Origin: Tahibacter harae | Lineage (GTDB): Bacteria > Pseudomonadota > Gammaproteobacteria > Xanthomonadales > Rhodanobacteraceae | Direction of reading: 5' to 3' | DNA: 64,000 nucleotides | Assembly (NCBI RefSeq): GCF_024437735.1 | Contig: NZ_JANFQO010000028.1 | Coordinates: forward strand, 1-64,000 | In this document: in pieces, positions 27,139-35,566 of the stretch | Numbering within the stretch: position 1 is the first letter of the stretch | How the letters are laid out: every line of letters begins with the position of its first letter | Program-made: the position numbers and the translations under genes | The notes under the pieces: generated by a model | The model's database searches: none | Told to the model about the DNA's origin: nothing | Seen by the model: the letters and a program-made list of their open reading frames with translations, nothing else

Positions 27139-27265
27139 GGCGCAAGTATGCGCGAAGCGGCGCGCCAGGTCCGCCGCGGGCCGCGACCGGGGCGGACGGC
27201 GCCGCGGAAATCCGGCCGCGAGGCCTGGATGTTTCGCGGCGCCGCCCGCGTTTCGGCGGCTCAGT

Positions 27266-28696
27266 TCAGAGGCGTGTCCATGCGTCCTGCCACACCACGC
27301 CGGTACCCGGTCCGTAGTGCGCCGCGCTGTTGACGTTGCACCAGCCGCCTTCGGGGAAGGGCTTGCAGCGGTAGCGGTTGCCGTCGCTGCCCAGTACCAC
27401 GGTCTGGCCGGGCACATAGCTGCCTATGCCGGCGGGATAGACGTAGTCGTAGCCGCCGCCGCCGGCCGGCTGGTGCGTGATCGACACGGTCTTGCTCGCG
27501 CTGTTGACGCCGTCGCTGGCGGTGACGCGCACGACCACCGTCTGCGCCTGCGCCGGCGCTGTCAGGTTCAGCGTGGTTTGCACGCCGGTGGCGGCGCTCA
27601 GGCTCGCGCCGCTGCCCGAGGTCACCGCCCACTGGTAGGTCAGCACCGCGCCCTCGGGATCGCTGGAGCCGGCGGCCGAGAGGTTCACGCTGCCGGCGCC
27701 GCTGACGCTGCTGGCGGAAGCGTTGAGTACTACCACCGGCGGCAGGTTGGTGTCAGGGGTGCGGAATTCGACCTGATGGCTGAGGTTGTCGCTGCTGCGG
27801 GTATAGACGTGGTTGGCCGTCGCGCTCTGCTGCGGCGTGATTGCACCATTGGCCAGCACGCCGATGCGGGCGAAGGCCGACTGCGCGTTCACTGTCTGGG
27901 CGAAATAGAACGGCCACTGGCCGGTGCCGCCCTGGTTGGCGGCGACGGTATGGCTGACGGTTTCCACATCGTTGCCGGCGGCGTTGAACAGGCGCAGGCG
28001 GATTTCGGTGCCGGCGGGCAGGGCGGCCTGCGCGGCGAGCACGCCTTCGTCGGTCCAGCCGGGGTTGGTACCGTTGCCAAGGTTGACGTCGATGCAGGTA
28101 TAGAACGCCTCGGTGCTGTCGGAGCGCTGCCATACGTTGTAGATCACGCGCCGGCCGCTGCCCTGCGGCAGCGGGCAGCGCAGGTAGTAGTTGCCGTTGT
28201 TCAGCGGCACGTTGCCCAGGCGGCAGAACTCGGTCAGGTCGGACCAGCGCAGCGGCTGGGTCGGCGACCAGCCTTCGCGGCTGATGTAGAAGATCCAGTC
28301 CTTGGTCGCGTGCGGCGCCTTGCCGCGGAATACGAATTCGTAGGTGCCGTCGGCAGCGGGGCTGATGGAGGTCGCCTGCCAGTCGCTGCGCGGCAGGTCC
28401 AGCCCGCTGAACATGGCATTGTTGCCGCTGCACAGCTTGCCGTCGGGCACCACAGCCTGGTGATTGCTGTTGGCATTGGCCTGGTTGATGCTCATCCAGT
28501 CGTAGAACGGCGAAGTGCCGTTGGCGTTCTTGAGCGCGACACAGGCCGGGTCGGTGGTGGTCTCCGGGCCGCTGAGGAAGCAGGTGTAGATGCGGCTCGG
28601 CGGCGTGGTCATGGTGCCGTGGGCGTGCACGGCGGCGGGCAGCAGCAGGGCCGCGGCGCAGGCGGCCAGCGGCGGCAGCGAGTACAGGAATTTCAT
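27266..28696 (-). CDS. Secreted AA10 lytic polysaccharide monooxygenase with PKD and chitin-binding modules
   Basis: A 476-residue copper oxidase that should cleave chitin or cellulose oxidatively. A Sec signal (1-25) ends exactly before His26, the histidine-brace residue that must be N-terminal after cleavage (HGTMTTPPSRIY). The second copper His is His129 in KAPHATKDWIFY, followed by the axial-site aromatic. After the AA10 domain (26 to about 205) come a GbpA2-like domain (about 215-320), a PKD-type beta-sandwich (about 325-410) and a C-terminal small carbohydrate-binding module of the CBM5/12 or CBM73 type (SYVPGQTVVLGSDGNRYRCK). GGGAGGG lies 5-11 bases before the ATG at 28696. A frameshifted relative lies just upstream. 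Confidence 0.92.
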   Translation of the reverse strand: MKFLYSLPPLAACAAALLLPAAVHAHGTMTTPPSRIYTCFLSGPETTTDPACVALKNANGTSPFYDWMSINQANANSNHQAVVPDGKLCSGNNAMFSGLDLPRSDWQATSISPAADGTYEFVFRGKAPHATKDWIFYISREGWSPTQPLRWSDLTEFCRLGNVPLNNGNYYLRCPLPQGSGRRVIYNVWQRSDSTEAFYTCIDVNLGNGTNPGWTDEGVLAAQAALPAGTEIRLRLFNAAGNDVETVSHTVAANQGGTGQWPFYFAQTVNAQSAFARIGVLANGAITPQQSATANHVYTRSSDNLSHQVEFRTPDTNLPPVVVLNASASSVSGAGSVNLSAAGSSDPEGAVLTYQWAVTSGSGASLSAATGVQTTLNLTAPAQAQTVVVRVTASDGVNSASKTVSITHQPAGGGGYDYVYPAGIGSYVPGQTVVLGSDGNRYRCKPFPEGGWCNVNSAAHYGPGTGVVWQDAWTRL

Positions 28697-29057
28697 GGCA
28701 GATCCCTCCCAGGGAAAAGGTCGTATGCACCGCGCCGCCGGCCCGGTGCGAGCGTGCCGGCGGTCGGTGCGGCGGACCTGTCCCGGAGGCGCGCCGGAAT
28801 GCGTCCTTGTGTCCAGCTTCCCGGCCGCGACGGCGGCCGTTGCAATTGCCCGGCGCGGCGGCGGGGCGTTTCGGGAGCTGTGTTCTACGCGGACGTGTTG
28901 CGGCGTTTCCCAGGTGGATGGACAGGTATGGCTTGCGCATGCAAGGCATGCAGTAAGGCAGCTGTGGCCGGGGCCGCAGACTGCGGTGACGCTTCGTTTG
29001 TAGCGGCCTGGCGGTCGTGCCGCCGGCCTTGCTCGTGGTGATGTGGCGCGGCGCCGC
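28697..29057. other. Spacer between the two AA10 genes, no gene seen
   Basis: This 361-bp gap lies between the stop of the broken AA10 gene and the start of the intact one, both leftward. It must hold the promoter of the intact gene. It is uniformly GC-rich; I found no terminator with a T-run, no recognisable operator and no supported ORF. Confidence 0.4.
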
Positions 29058-29746
29058 TCAGGGCGCCTGGAAGCCGTCGTCGAAGATAGCATCGACGGTG
29101 GAGTTTCCGAAATGAACATCCATACAGGTGTAGAAAGCCTCCGGGCTGTCGGCGCGCTGCCATACCTGGTAGATCACGCGCTTGCCGCTGGCGGCCGGCA
29201 GCGGGCAGCGCAGGCGGTAGTTGCCGTCCTGCAGCGGCACATTGCCCAGGCGGCAGAATTCCTCCAGGTCGGCCCAGCGCAGCGGCTGTGCCGGCGACCA
29301 TTCGGCGCGGCTGATGTAGAAGATCCAGTCTCGCGTCGCATGCGGCGCCGTGCCGCGGAAGATGAACTCGAAGCTGCCGTCGGCGCCGGCCTGTATCGGT
29401 GTGGCCTGCCAGTCGGTACGCGGCAGGTCCAGTCCGGCAAACGTCGGATTGTTGCCGCTGCACAGCGTGCCATCGGGTACCACGGCCTGGTGATTGCCGT
29501 CGGCATTGGCCTGGTTGATGCTCATCCAGTCGTAGAACGGCGCTGTGCCGCTGACATTCTTCAGCGCGATGCAGGCCGGATCGGTCGGTTCTCGGCACCG
29601 TTGAGATAACAGGTGTAGATGCGGCTGGGCGGCGTGGTCATGCTGCCGTGGGCCTGCAGCGCCGCGGGCGCCAGCAACGCCGGCGCCGTGGCGAACAGCG
29701 GCAGGCAGCGCATACGGCGGAATACGGAAAGGCGAAAAATAGGCAC
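29058..29746 (-). pseudogene. AA10 lytic polysaccharide monooxygenase broken by a one-base frameshift
   Basis: A second, single-domain AA10 copy close to the neighbouring gene. The 5' part encodes a signal peptide ending LLAPAALQA and the mature start HGSMTTPPSRIYTCYLNGAE. The 3' part, in another frame, encodes PTDPACIALKN onward and includes the second copper site TAPHATRDWIFY. The frames join near 29588, where the intact relative aligns if one C is added (AAC CCG ACC). The loss of one base therefore explains the break. A GTG at 29746 with GGAG 8 bases upstream is the likely start; ATG 29713 is the alternative. The 3' part ends DAIFDDGFQAP, the C-terminal tail shared with other exported proteins here. 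It could be a sequencing error or a true recent pseudogene. Confidence 0.82.
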
Positions 29747-30307
29747 GCAAAATTCTCCGGAACAAAGCACGCACGCAAGCGCCGGCCGGCGCGGGGGCCG
29801 CCAGGCTGCGTAGTCCAGTGCGCTGTCCGGAGGTGGATAGACAGCGGCGTAGCGGGGTGCGCAAGGCGCACCGGAGGAATTCCGGCGCGATGCGGCAACG
29901 CCGGTGATGCTGTGTTTTTGTGTGGCGCGGATTATCGCTGCTGCAACGCCCGCGGCTGTGCGCCAGTTATTGCTTTCTCAGTACGGTAGGGAATAAGCAG
30001 CGGCGGAATGCACAGTTGAGCCACCGATTCCGGATCCCCGCTGCCAGGCCCGCCCGGAAAGCCCTCTCGCCCAGGCTTGCTTGGGGGAGAGGGGGGGGTG
30101 AGGGGGCGACGCTTCCGCACACCTCGAAGCCCAGGTTTCCGCCGGTCCGGTGTTTGTTGAAAAGTTTCGCGAAAATTCAGGAGGCGAGGCGCGTTGGGCA
30201 TTGCCCCTCGTCCCGGCCCTCTCCCCCGGCGGAGCCGGGAGAGAGGGAGCAATTCCGCGTCGGCTATGCGGCAATTGCGTTTCCCGGGTCCTTGCCCCGA
30301 TCGGGAC
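29747..30307. other. Intergenic region holding a REPIN-like repeat pair
   Basis: This 561-bp spacer separates the protease gene from the broken AA10 gene, both leftward. Its right half (30062-30248) is an inverted pair of palindromic repeats, annotated separately. I found no gene; open frames across it are low-complexity readings of the repeat. Confidence 0.5.
30062..30248. repeat. REPIN-like inverted pair of CCCTCTCCC palindromes
   Basis: One palindrome (30062-30094) is followed by GGTGAGGGGGCGACG. About 120 bp on, a second palindrome (30217-30248) is preceded by TTGCCCCTC, so the two lie head to head. The inner segment contains AGCCCAGGTTTCCGCCGGT, which recurs in the copy at 59418-59600. 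This is the arrangement of REP doublets (REPINs) mobilised by RAYT transposases. No such transposase is in the window. Confidence 0.7.
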
Positions 30308-31702
30308 TCAGGGACTCAGATACCCCGAAATACTCGAATACACATCCGCGAAACGCGAGTAGTAATCCGGATCCGTCGGCGCCGAGCAGTAGGAAAGGCC
30401 GCCGTACAGGCCGCCGCGCAGCTGGTAGCTGCCGTTGCTGACGGTGAACAGGCCCGAGCCCGAGGAGCCGCCTTCGGTCACGCCGGTGTTCCAGCGCACG
30501 CGGTAGAACGGGCCCTTTCCGTCGATATTGCCTGACAGCAGGGTCACCGTGCCCAGCGAGTATTTCTTCACGTCGCCGGCGGGATGGTGTATGCCTTCGA
30601 TGGCGGTATTGGTCGCGCTGATCGCCGCGCTGTTCCACCCGGCGTAGACGGCGCCGGCGGGCGGCGTGGTCTTGAGTTCGAGCAAGGCGGTGTCGCGGGC
30701 ATTGTTGTTGTGGCGCAGGTAGGCGCCGCCGGTCAGCGTGCGCGCGGCGGAGCTGACAGTGGAGCCGCCGCAGGTAGTCACCTCGTAGAACCAGTAGGTC
30801 TGCAGCGTGCTGGCGACCGACTGCGTGCTGATGCAGTGGTTGGCGGTCCAGAACAGGTGCTTGCGCGGCGAGTTGCTGTTGTTGAGCAGGGTGCCGGTGC
30901 ACAGGTAGGAACTGCCGCCCTTGGTGAACACCATGCGCGCGACGGCGTTGGCGGTGCTGCGGAAATTCGTCGGAGGGCTGGTGCGGCAGACGATGTCGCG
31001 TTCGCAGTAGTCGCTGTCGCCGACGGCGCGGCCCACGGCCTGGTCGCTGGCGGCGGGGTTCACGTCGAAGTGCGACAGCTGCGGGACGCGCAGGCTGTAG
31101 GCGGCCGGATTCGCACCGGCGGCGAGCACCATTTCCACTTCCAGCACATCGCCCTGCACGATGGGCGACCAGTTCGCCTCGGCGGTGGTGAGATCCTTGC
31201 CGGCGGTCTCGAAGGTCTGGCCGTCCTTGCCGCGGAAGCGCAGGGTCAGGGCCGACAGGTCGCCCTTGTCGCCGCGGCTGTGCAGCACGTCGATTTCCAG
31301 CGCGGCGCGCAGGGCGACCGCGGTGCTGGACTCGACCGCGAAGCGGGCGCCGCGGGCGCCGCCGGGCAGGGTTTCCCAGGCCAGGGCGGACAGGTCCAGG
31401 CTGCCGGCGCCGGTGTCGCGGCTGTAGGCGACTTCCAGCGGCTGGCCGTGCTTGTCCTGTACGCGGCGGCGCTCGGCCAGCAGGCCGAGTTCGGCCGGGT
31501 CCGGCGCCGTCAGGCGCGCGGCGACCAGCGCTGCGCCCTGGGTTTCAAACTTCGCGCCGCCGGTGCTGGCCGGATCGGCCGCCACGGCGATGGTTTCGGA
31601 ATTCATCTCGGCGGCGCGCGCGCCGGCCTGGGCGAACGCGGCCGGAGCCGACAGCGACAGCAGCGCGGCCACGGCCACGGCGAGACGGTGATTGCGGATC
31701 AT
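30308..31702 (-). CDS. Secreted trypsin-fold serine protease (lysyl-endopeptidase-like)
   Basis: A 464-residue exported serine peptidase of the chymotrypsin fold. A Sec signal (about 1-24) and a long prodomain (about 25-240) precede the catalytic domain. The triad is visible as His289 in FWTANHC, Asp337 in NNARDTALL and Ser414 in EGGSSGSGL. The domain starts near CERDIVCRTSP and is cysteine-rich, as in the lysyl endopeptidase and Arg-C-like group. GGGAGGAAG lies upstream of the ATG at 31702. It probably digests extracellular protein; cleavage specificity cannot be told from the sequence alone. Confidence 0.88.
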   Translation of the reverse strand: MIRNHRLAVAVAALLSLSAPAAFAQAGARAAEMNSETIAVAADPASTGGAKFETQGAALVAARLTAPDPAELGLLAERRRVQDKHGQPLEVAYSRDTGAGSLDLSALAWETLPGGARGARFAVESSTAVALRAALEIDVLHSRGDKGDLSALTLRFRGKDGQTFETAGKDLTTAEANWSPIVQGDVLEVEMVLAAGANPAAYSLRVPQLSHFDVNPAASDQAVGRAVGDSDYCERDIVCRTSPPTNFRSTANAVARMVFTKGGSSYLCTGTLLNNSNSPRKHLFWTANHCISTQSVASTLQTYWFYEVTTCGGSTVSSAARTLTGGAYLRHNNNARDTALLELKTTPPAGAVYAGWNSAAISATNTAIEGIHHPAGDVKKYSLGTVTLLSGNIDGKGPFYRVRWNTGVTEGGSSGSGLFTVSNGSYQLRGGLYGGLSYCSAPTDPDYYSRFADVYSSISGYLSP

Positions 31703-32385
31703 TGTTGAACTTCCTCCCGGTTGATGGAACGGACCCCCCGATCCGTACCCGCGGCGGCAGCCGCGGGCCGCGTCACTCTACGGAGCGCGCGTCTCAATTC
31801 ACGTCGCAATGCAGCAGGAGTTGCCAAATGCGCGGCTGCCGCGGATGCCACAACGAAAACATGTGGAACAGTGGGGTCGGCAAACGGTGATGCAGTGCGC
31901 GGCGTGGCGCGGCCGGCCGCCCTCCGCACGGCGGCGTAGCAGCGCGACAGGAAAACGGCTCACCGGATTATTGGCGCGAGGTCGGAAAGTCTTTTTCCCG
32001 GCAGTTGACAGTCGCCGGTACGGATGCGAAACCGCGCGCCCCGCGGCGATGCTGTTTCGCCGCGGCCCGGGCGCGTTGCTTGACTGTGCTCACCTTGGAC
32101 AGGGCCGCCTGCGCCGGTTGTGGCTGCGCCGCCTGCGCCAAGTGCCAGGGCCGGTTGCGAAGCGGTCCGGTCCGCAGCGCCGTCCAGCCGCTTCAGCCGC
32201 TACGCCCGCCGGTCTGGGCTGCGCCGTATGGCGCTTGCGGCCGCTGCCCGCAGGGCTGCTCCCGCCGCTCAGGCTGAACCGCCGTTCCATGCTCTGCAAA
32301 CTTCCGCATAGCGCGAAGCGGGCCGCGCACCAGGGCGTAGACTGCGCGACGCCGGCAATCCGCCGGCGTACTGCGGACTTCCGCC
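31703..32385. other. 683-bp divergent intergenic region, no gene seen
   Basis: This gap lies between the leftward protease gene and the rightward psiF-like gene and should contain both promoters. It includes a somewhat AT-richer segment around 31800-31890. A short open frame at 32005-32277 is rich in Arg, Cys and Ala with no recognisable motif or ribosome site, and I rejected it. Confidence 0.45.
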
Positions 32386-32700
32386 ATGTCGTCGATCCGT
32401 CATTCGTCCGTCATCGCCGTCGCGCTGGGCGCGGCGTTCGTCTTCGCCGGGGCCTGCCAGGCTGCCGAGCCGGCCAAGGCGCTGACGCCGCAGCAGCAGC
32501 GCATGGCCGACTGCAACAAGCAGGCGGCCGGCAAGTCCGGCGACGAGCGCAAGAGCTTCATGTCCACCTGCCTCAAGGGCGAGAACGCCGCGCCGGCCAC
32601 GCAGCAGGAGAAGATGAAATCCTGCAACGCCGACGCGAGCAAGAAATCGCTCAAGGGCGACGAGCGCAAGGCCTTCATGAGCAGCTGCCTCAGGGCCTAA
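32386..32700 (+). CDS. psiF: PsiF-repeat secreted protein
   Basis: A 104-residue small exported protein. A Sec signal (about 1-26, cleavage near CQAAEP) is followed by two PsiF repeats. Each has the pattern QQ-M--CN--A--KS--GDERK-FMS-CL: the first begins TPQQQRMADCNKQAAGKSGD and the second TQQEKMKSCNADASKKSLKG. PsiF was described in Escherichia coli as phosphate-starvation inducible; the molecular role is unknown. It stands alone. Length matches the family. Confidence 0.9.
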   Translation: MSSIRHSSVIAVALGAAFVFAGACQAAEPAKALTPQQQRMADCNKQAAGKSGDERKSFMSTCLKGENAAPATQQEKMKSCNADASKKSLKGDERKAFMSSCLRA

Positions 32701-32761
32701 TCGCCCGCGGCGCAGGAACGGCGGCTGCATGCCGGTCCTTTCCGCCAATGGCCTGTATCAC

Positions 32762-32783
32762 GCCGCCGGCGTCAGCCGGCGGC
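32762..32783. terminator. Hairpin between convergent psiF and amidohydrolase genes
   Basis: A perfect 9-bp stem (GCCGCCGGC at 32762-32770 with GCCGGCGGC at 32775-32783) and a GTCA loop lie between two converging genes. No T-run follows on either strand, so it may be a weak or Rho-assisted terminator. Confidence 0.4.
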
Positions 32784-32801
32784 CGATGCCGCTGCGGCGT
32801 C

Positions 32802-34379
32802 TTATTCGCCCGGCTGCTTGTACTGGGTGATGCCGCGCTTGCTCTTCTCCGCCGCGACCATGGCGCGCACCTCGGCCAGCAGCTTCTTCGCATCGAACAC
32901 GATGCCGTCCTTGATGGTGTAGTCCACGCCGCCGACGCGGGCCGGCTTGCCGTCGGCGCCCAGGCGGATATGCCCGCTGCCGTAGAGCACCTTCAGATTG
33001 GCCAGCGGGTTTTCCTTGATGACGGCAATGTCGGCCAGCTTGCCCGGCTCCAGCGAGCCGATGCGGTCGTCCGCGCCCAGGGCCTGGGCACCGTTCAAGG
33101 TGGCCGCGCGCAGGACTTCCAGTGGGTGGAAGCCGGCTTCGCGCAGCAGCTCCAGTTCCTCGATGGTGCCGAAGCCGTAGATCTTGTAGATGTAGCCCGA
33201 ATCGCTGCCGACGGTGACGCGGCCGCCGCGGTTCTTGTAGTCGTTGACGAAGGCCATCCAGCGCCGGTAGTTGTCGCGCCAGGCGACTTCATCCTCGGTG
33301 CCCCAGTCGAAGAAGAAGCTGCCGTGGTTGTCGTGGTTGGGCGTGAAGAATTCCCACAGCGTCGGCCAGGTATAGGCGTCATGCCATTCGGCGCGGCGGG
33401 CGCGCATCAGGTCGCGGCTGGCCTGGTAGATGGTGAAGGTCGGGTCCAGGGTGAAATCCAGCTGCAACAGCTCCTTGATTACCGCCTCGTATTTTTCGCT
33501 GCCTTTCTCGGAAGCCTGTGCCCACAGCCGGCCGGCCTGGCCGAAGCGGTGCGCCTCGTTGCTGTAGTTGTAGTCAGCCGGATAGTCCTGCACGGTCTGG
33601 CCGTCGAACAGCGCCTCGGGCAGGCCGTACCAGTGTTCCATCGAGGTCAGGCCCCAGCGCGCCGTGGTCAGCACGTTGACGCGGGCGACATCGAGTTGCG
33701 CGTGGTGACAGGCGCTGCGCATGCCCTGTTTCTTCAGTTCCTCGAACGCGGCCTGCAACACTTCCGGACGGTAGCCGAAGCATTTCATGCCGACCGCGCC
33801 CTTCTTCTTCATCTCGCGCACCCATTCGCGCGCTTCCTCCGGCGTGGTCATGGGCGCGCTGCGGCCCATGCCGAAATAGGCGTAGGGGAAGATGCGCGGC
33901 GCGGTGATCGCATTGGCCTCGCTGCGGCGGGTTTCCTTGGCGCACCAGTCGATGCCGTTGCCGCAGGCCGGGTCGCGGATGGTGGTGATGCCGTGGCCCA
34001 TCCATAACTTGTATACGTAGTCGGCGCTGACGCCCTGCTCGTCGCCGCCGATATGGCCGTGCATGTCGACGATGCCGGGCATGACGTAGTAGCCGGCCAG
34101 GTCCATCTCGCGGCCGCCGGGCTTGAGCTTGGGCCGGTCTTCCGGCTTGATCGACTGGATATCCGCGCCGACCATGCGGATCTCGCGGATGCGGTTGCCT
34201 TCGATCACCACGTCGGCCGGGCCGTAGGCCGGGCTGCCGGTGCCGTTGATGACGTTGACGCCGCGCAGGATCAGCTGCGTATACGGCCCGTCGCCTTCGT
34301 GGCGGTCGGCGCCGGGCGCGATGGCCGCGGCGGCGGGCAGGGCGAGCAGGCACAGGGCGGCAAGCAGCAGACGCTTCAT
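32802..34379 (-). CDS. Secreted metal-dependent amidohydrolase
   Basis: A 525-residue amidohydrolase-superfamily enzyme with a Sec signal (about 1-19, ending PAAAA). The imidazolonepropionase/prolidase-like pattern is clear: VMPGIVDMHGHIGG (HxH metal site), GMKCFGYRPEV where the bridging Lys could lie, SACHHAQLD, SMEHWYG, and VTVGSDSGYIYK with the catalytic Asp. The C-terminal beta-sandwich has LEPGKLADIAVIKENPLANL. Such periplasmic members often hydrolyse Xaa-Pro or other acylated substrates; the real substrate is unknown. The ATG at 34379 opens the signal peptide, and an upstream frame extension is spurious. Confidence 0.85.
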   Translation of the reverse strand: MKRLLLAALCLLALPAAAAIAPGADRHEGDGPYTQLILRGVNVINGTGSPAYGPADVVIEGNRIREIRMVGADIQSIKPEDRPKLKPGGREMDLAGYYVMPGIVDMHGHIGGDEQGVSADYVYKLWMGHGITTIRDPACGNGIDWCAKETRRSEANAITAPRIFPYAYFGMGRSAPMTTPEEAREWVREMKKKGAVGMKCFGYRPEVLQAAFEELKKQGMRSACHHAQLDVARVNVLTTARWGLTSMEHWYGLPEALFDGQTVQDYPADYNYSNEAHRFGQAGRLWAQASEKGSEKYEAVIKELLQLDFTLDPTFTIYQASRDLMRARRAEWHDAYTWPTLWEFFTPNHDNHGSFFFDWGTEDEVAWRDNYRRWMAFVNDYKNRGGRVTVGSDSGYIYKIYGFGTIEELELLREAGFHPLEVLRAATLNGAQALGADDRIGSLEPGKLADIAVIKENPLANLKVLYGSGHIRLGADGKPARVGGVDYTIKDGIVFDAKKLLAEVRAMVAAEKSKRGITQYKQPGE

Positions 34380-34530
34380 CGGAACTCCGCGGGCAGAACA
34401 GGCTGGTTCCCGATCAGGCGCCAGCGCGGGGGCGGGGCGCCTGTGCCGGATGTCACAGGTGGCGGTTCGCCGGTTGTGCGCGCAGTCGCAGTCCGCTGGC
34501 ATCCCGCCCCGGCGTCGACGAGGCCGCGGC

Positions 34531-35541
34531 TCAGCGCTGCCGTGCCAGCTCCACGCGCCGGTTCTTCTGTCGTCCGGCCTCGTCCTCGTTGGATGCCAGC
34601 GGCTCGGCGGCACCGGCACCGCGGGCGAGCAGGCGGGCGCTGTCCACGGCGTAGTCGCGCACCAGCGCCTGGACCACGGCGGCGGCGCGGCGGCGGGACA
34701 GGTCGAGGTTGTAGGCTGCGTCGCCCTGGGCGTCGGTGTGGCCGGCGACGGTGAGCTGCAGGGCCGGGTCGTCGCGCAGCAGCCGCGCCACTTCATCCAG
34801 CGTGGGGCGAGATTCCGGTCGTATCGTGGCGCGGTCGAAATCGAACTGGATGCCGTAGAGATCGACCTTGCCGGTGTTCTGGATGTCGCGGCGCATGACA
34901 TCGGCGCCGATGAAGCGGATGCGGTCCTGCTGCAGCGGCTTGCTCTCGATCACGCGCACGATGGCGAGGTTGCCGCGGTCCTTGTCCTCGGCGATGGCAA
35001 TGCTGGCATGCACCACGCCGTCGGCGCCGTCGGCGCCGTCGCGCCGCGCCAGCAGGTAGCGGGCGTTGAGATCGAAATAGTTGCGGATGAAGTCGCCGTC
35101 CAGGCGCGGCAGTTCGGGCGCGGCGTCCAGCGCGAGAGCGAAATCGTAGGGCGCCGTGTTCGCATTGCTGCGGCCGGGAATGTTCACGTAGCAGCTGGCA
35201 TCGGCGGTGGCGCAGACGAAAATGCTGCGGAAGCCCTTGGCTTCGAGGCTGGCCTGGTAGTTGCGCAGCACTTCCAGGCTGGAGCGGCCCTGCGGCAATT
35301 TGTAATAGTACAGATGCACCTTGCCTTCAAGCTTCAGCCAGCCTGGCACCGCGGGTCCGCGCTGGCTGCCGCCTATGGGTTCGTGGATGACTTCGACTTC
35401 GTCGTACTCGCTGGCGCTGTAGCCCACCAGTTCCGCTCCTTCGTAGCGGCCGACCAGTGCATGGTCCGAACCGGGCACGGCGGCGTCCGCGGCGGTCGAC
35501 AGCATCAGCAGCGCCAGCGCGGCGCGGGCGAAAGCGTTCAT
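34531..35541 (-). CDS. OmpA-family protein with N-terminal DUF4892-like domain
   Basis: A 336-residue envelope protein. A Sec signal (about 1-20) leads to a DUF4892-like region (about 22-200, with GRYEGAELVGYSASEYDEVE and FRSIFVCATADASCYVN). The C-terminal OmpA/MotB peptidoglycan-binding domain (about 230-336) contains LYGIQFDFDRATIRP, TVAGHTDAQGDA and KNRRVELA. It should bind peptidoglycan and tie the outer membrane to the wall. AGGAG lies 5 bases before the ATG at 35541. It follows the delta-60-like gene by 25 bp and is probably co-transcribed with it. Confidence 0.88.
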   Translation of the reverse strand: MNAFARAALALLMLSTAADAAVPGSDHALVGRYEGAELVGYSASEYDEVEVIHEPIGGSQRGPAVPGWLKLEGKVHLYYYKLPQGRSSLEVLRNYQASLEAKGFRSIFVCATADASCYVNIPGRSNANTAPYDFALALDAAPELPRLDGDFIRNYFDLNARYLLARRDGADGADGVVHASIAIAEDKDRGNLAIVRVIESKPLQQDRIRFIGADVMRRDIQNTGKVDLYGIQFDFDRATIRPESRPTLDEVARLLRDDPALQLTVAGHTDAQGDAAYNLDLSRRRAAAVVQALVRDYAVDSARLLARGAGAAEPLASNEDEAGRQKNRRVELARQR

Positions 35542-35566
35542 TCGATTCTCCTGGAAATCAGCGGGG

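Noticed and set aside
32005..32277. 90-codon cysteine/arginine-rich frame
   Set aside because: No ribosome site and no recognisable pattern; lies in the psiF/protease promoter region.
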